Of a stretch of DNA of 64,000 bases, positions 56,335-64,000 are shown in pieces; within the stretch, counting starts at the first letter, position 1; each line of letters opens with the position of its first letter. Location of the stretch: the NCBI RefSeq assembly GCF_036370855.1, contig NC_088102.1, positions 25,711,001 to 25,775,000 on the forward strand, given 5' to 3'. The position numbers were made by a program, and so were the translations under genes. The DNA comes from Dromaius novaehollandiae. Lineage: Eukaryota; Chordata; Aves; Casuariiformes; Dromaiidae. The notes under the pieces were generated by a model that did not search any database, had not been told where the DNA came from, and saw only the letters and a list, made by a program, of their open reading frames with translations.

Positions 56335-56359
56335 ACTACACCTCCCAGAGTGCCCTGCG
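56335..56359 (+). promoter_or_regulatory. ZNF143/THAP11 (SBS) type motif
   Basis: ACTACACCTCCCAGAGTGCC followed by CTGCG fits the known ZNF143 site ACTACAACTCCCAGCATGCC-CTGCG at nearly every defined position. Such sites are typical of bidirectional CpG promoters. Confidence 0.8.
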
Positions 56360-56397
56360 AGGCCCCCGCTCCCGCCGTGCAGCGCGCCAGCCCCCGG

Positions 56398-56422
56398 ACT
56401 CCATTTCCCAGGATGCACCACG
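56398..56422 (+). promoter_or_regulatory. Second ZNF143/THAP11-like motif
   Basis: ACTCCATTTCCCAGGATGCA followed by CCACG matches the same core, TTCCCAGGATGC, 63 bases after the first. A third weaker version (GACTCCGTTTCCC) follows at about 56428. Confidence 0.65.
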
Positions 56423-56502
56423 AGGCAGACTCCGTTTCCCGTGGTGCTGTGCGCCGGGCAGCGCGGCGGCGGCTGCCGCCGCCTCCTGCTGCCGGGCCGC
56501 AG

Positions 56503-62731
<6,229 letters not shown>

Positions 62732-64000
62732 GTGAGTGTTTAAAGCTTTTCTTTGAAGTGTTTCATCATTTTGTTTTGCTTTCTTTTGCCCTGGTAATTC
62801 TCCTAGCTTTTGACAACCATGAAAATAGCCAAACAGTGGTATCCTGTCTACAGCAGACAGGGGCATCTGAGCTGGATGATGATGATGATTAAAGATGAAG
62901 GTTTTAATGGAAAAACTATTGCCATATGTTTTTTAAAAAACACACGCCAGCAGGATATAATGTCACAAAACTAAAAAGAGTGTTGCTGTTTCCCAAGAGA
63001 AACTATTACCTTTCCAGTTGGCTGAATTTTATTTTTCAGTCTAAGCTACAAATGCTTGTCAGTGGTGGCTGCATGATGGCTCAAAGTCAAATGTTGTCCA
63101 AAATAGTGTTGCATGACCTTCTGAGGAGTACCTGCTAGCTGACAGACAGGCATGTCTTGCAGCACCTAGTCTGCAAAAGCGGAGTAAGCTGAGGCTCTGC
63201 TTCACCAGTAGTACAGTGACGTAGCCTGTGTAGCACTAGCACGTTATAGTCCATCATGTGTCATAGGCATACTCTGTAACTCGCAGTCCGCATAGCCTGT
63301 GCTTAGGGTGCAGACAGCCATAGCCTGCTTGATTTCACACACATTTAGTTCTTATAAACTCTAAGTAATTTGCTAGTATATTTGGGTGCTCTCTTCTAAT
63401 ATATTGCATCTTATATTTGGGGACTGTGAAATCTGCTGTTTGGTGAAATACCTTGACATGCCATTTGCTGTCTTGCAACCAGGAGAGAAAGAAAATTTCT
63501 TCAAGCACATCTTTTAAAAGGTGTTCAGTTCTCCTCTTGTCTCAGCCTCTTCTGAAGCTTAAAAATTCTATTCCTTTCACTTACTGTTTTTGTCCTGCTT
63601 CTGTCTCGTAAACAGTGGGATTTTAGGGGGACTTTTTCTATTCCTGCTGTGTGGTTTGTTTTCTCTGATTAATGTGAATCAATTTGGGCTGCAAAGATGC
63701 AACGTTCCAGCTCCAGAGAAACACTTCTTGAGCAGAGTCAGTTAATTGCATTTGAAATGGAACAAATCCATCATGTCTAAGCTTTCTGCCAGCAGACGGC
63801 TGCACAGTGACTTCATTTGTGCTGCTGGCAGTGTAGGCAGCAAGCCCCTGAGTGTTAGAATATGTAAAGAAATTTACTTCAGGAGGGAGATGCTTGCTGA
63901 ATAACTAACTATCTGGCAACCTTGGTGTTTGAGGAGGAGAGGGGGAAAAAAACCCAACAACCTTCCCTCGCCCCAGAAAACCTGACTAACTGCTCTCTGC
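62732..64000 (+). other. POMT2: POMT2 intron 6 (start)
   Basis: After the donor at 62732 no further POMT2 exon is found in phase before the window ends. The residues expected next (GKHL-like after SLSLV) do not appear in any frame. A short acidic open frame ending ELDDDDD at 62886 is chance. Confidence 0.6.

Noticed and set aside
55744-56502. Upstream 253 codons of a long open frame leading into POMT2
   Set aside because: The frame is open because of G+C richness within the CpG island and A/T-rich flank before it. POMT2 homology starts only at 56503 (MPLVAGG aligns with the human start), and the upstream peptide matches nothing I know.

Overview
This is a gene-dense stretch of vertebrate nuclear DNA, almost certainly from a bird. 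Compact introns, three CpG-island promoters, two worn CR1 LINE tails and very few other repeats all point that way. There is no sign of prokaryotic, organellar or viral sequence. I rebuilt seven multi-exon genes by hand from splice sites and reading phase. In all five complete genes the exon lengths sum to a multiple of three and every junction keeps phase.

Layout, left to right: the 3' half of VIPAS39 (+, 1-3281); NOXRED1 (+, 6240-12513); SAMD15 (-, 14239-19561), head-to-head with TMED8 (+, 19876-26835, with a probable 6-kb 3' UTR); a 13-exon kelch-repeat gene I cannot name (+, 34538-44136); GSTZ1 (-, 45476-55984), head-to-head with POMT2 (+, from 56503, running off the right edge). As I remember the human 14q24.3 block, VIPAS39-NOXRED1-SAMD15-TMED8-GSTZ1-POMT2 appear there in the same order and relative orientation, with no kelch gene between TMED8 and GSTZ1. 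In chicken this block would be expected on chromosome 5.

The genes are syntenic neighbours, not a pathway. VIPAS39 acts in endosomal trafficking with VPS33B. TMED8 is a GOLD-domain protein. GSTZ1 is maleylacetoacetate isomerase of tyrosine breakdown. POMT2 is an ER O-mannosyltransferase of the dystroglycan pathway. NOXRED1, SAMD15 and the kelch gene are poorly characterised. Shared regulation is plausible only at the two bidirectional CpG-island promoters, SAMD15/TMED8 and GSTZ1/POMT2. The second carries ZNF143/THAP11-like motifs.

The item most worth following is the kelch gene: a complete open frame of 533 codons ending in about six kelch blades, at a position where I remember no human gene. 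Secondary points are a near-perfect 19-bp inverted repeat inside a SAMD15 intron, a telomere-like motif between two diverged repeat units in a GSTZ1 intron, a short form of SAMD15, and the long TMED8 3' UTR. I did not find a novel multi-gene system.
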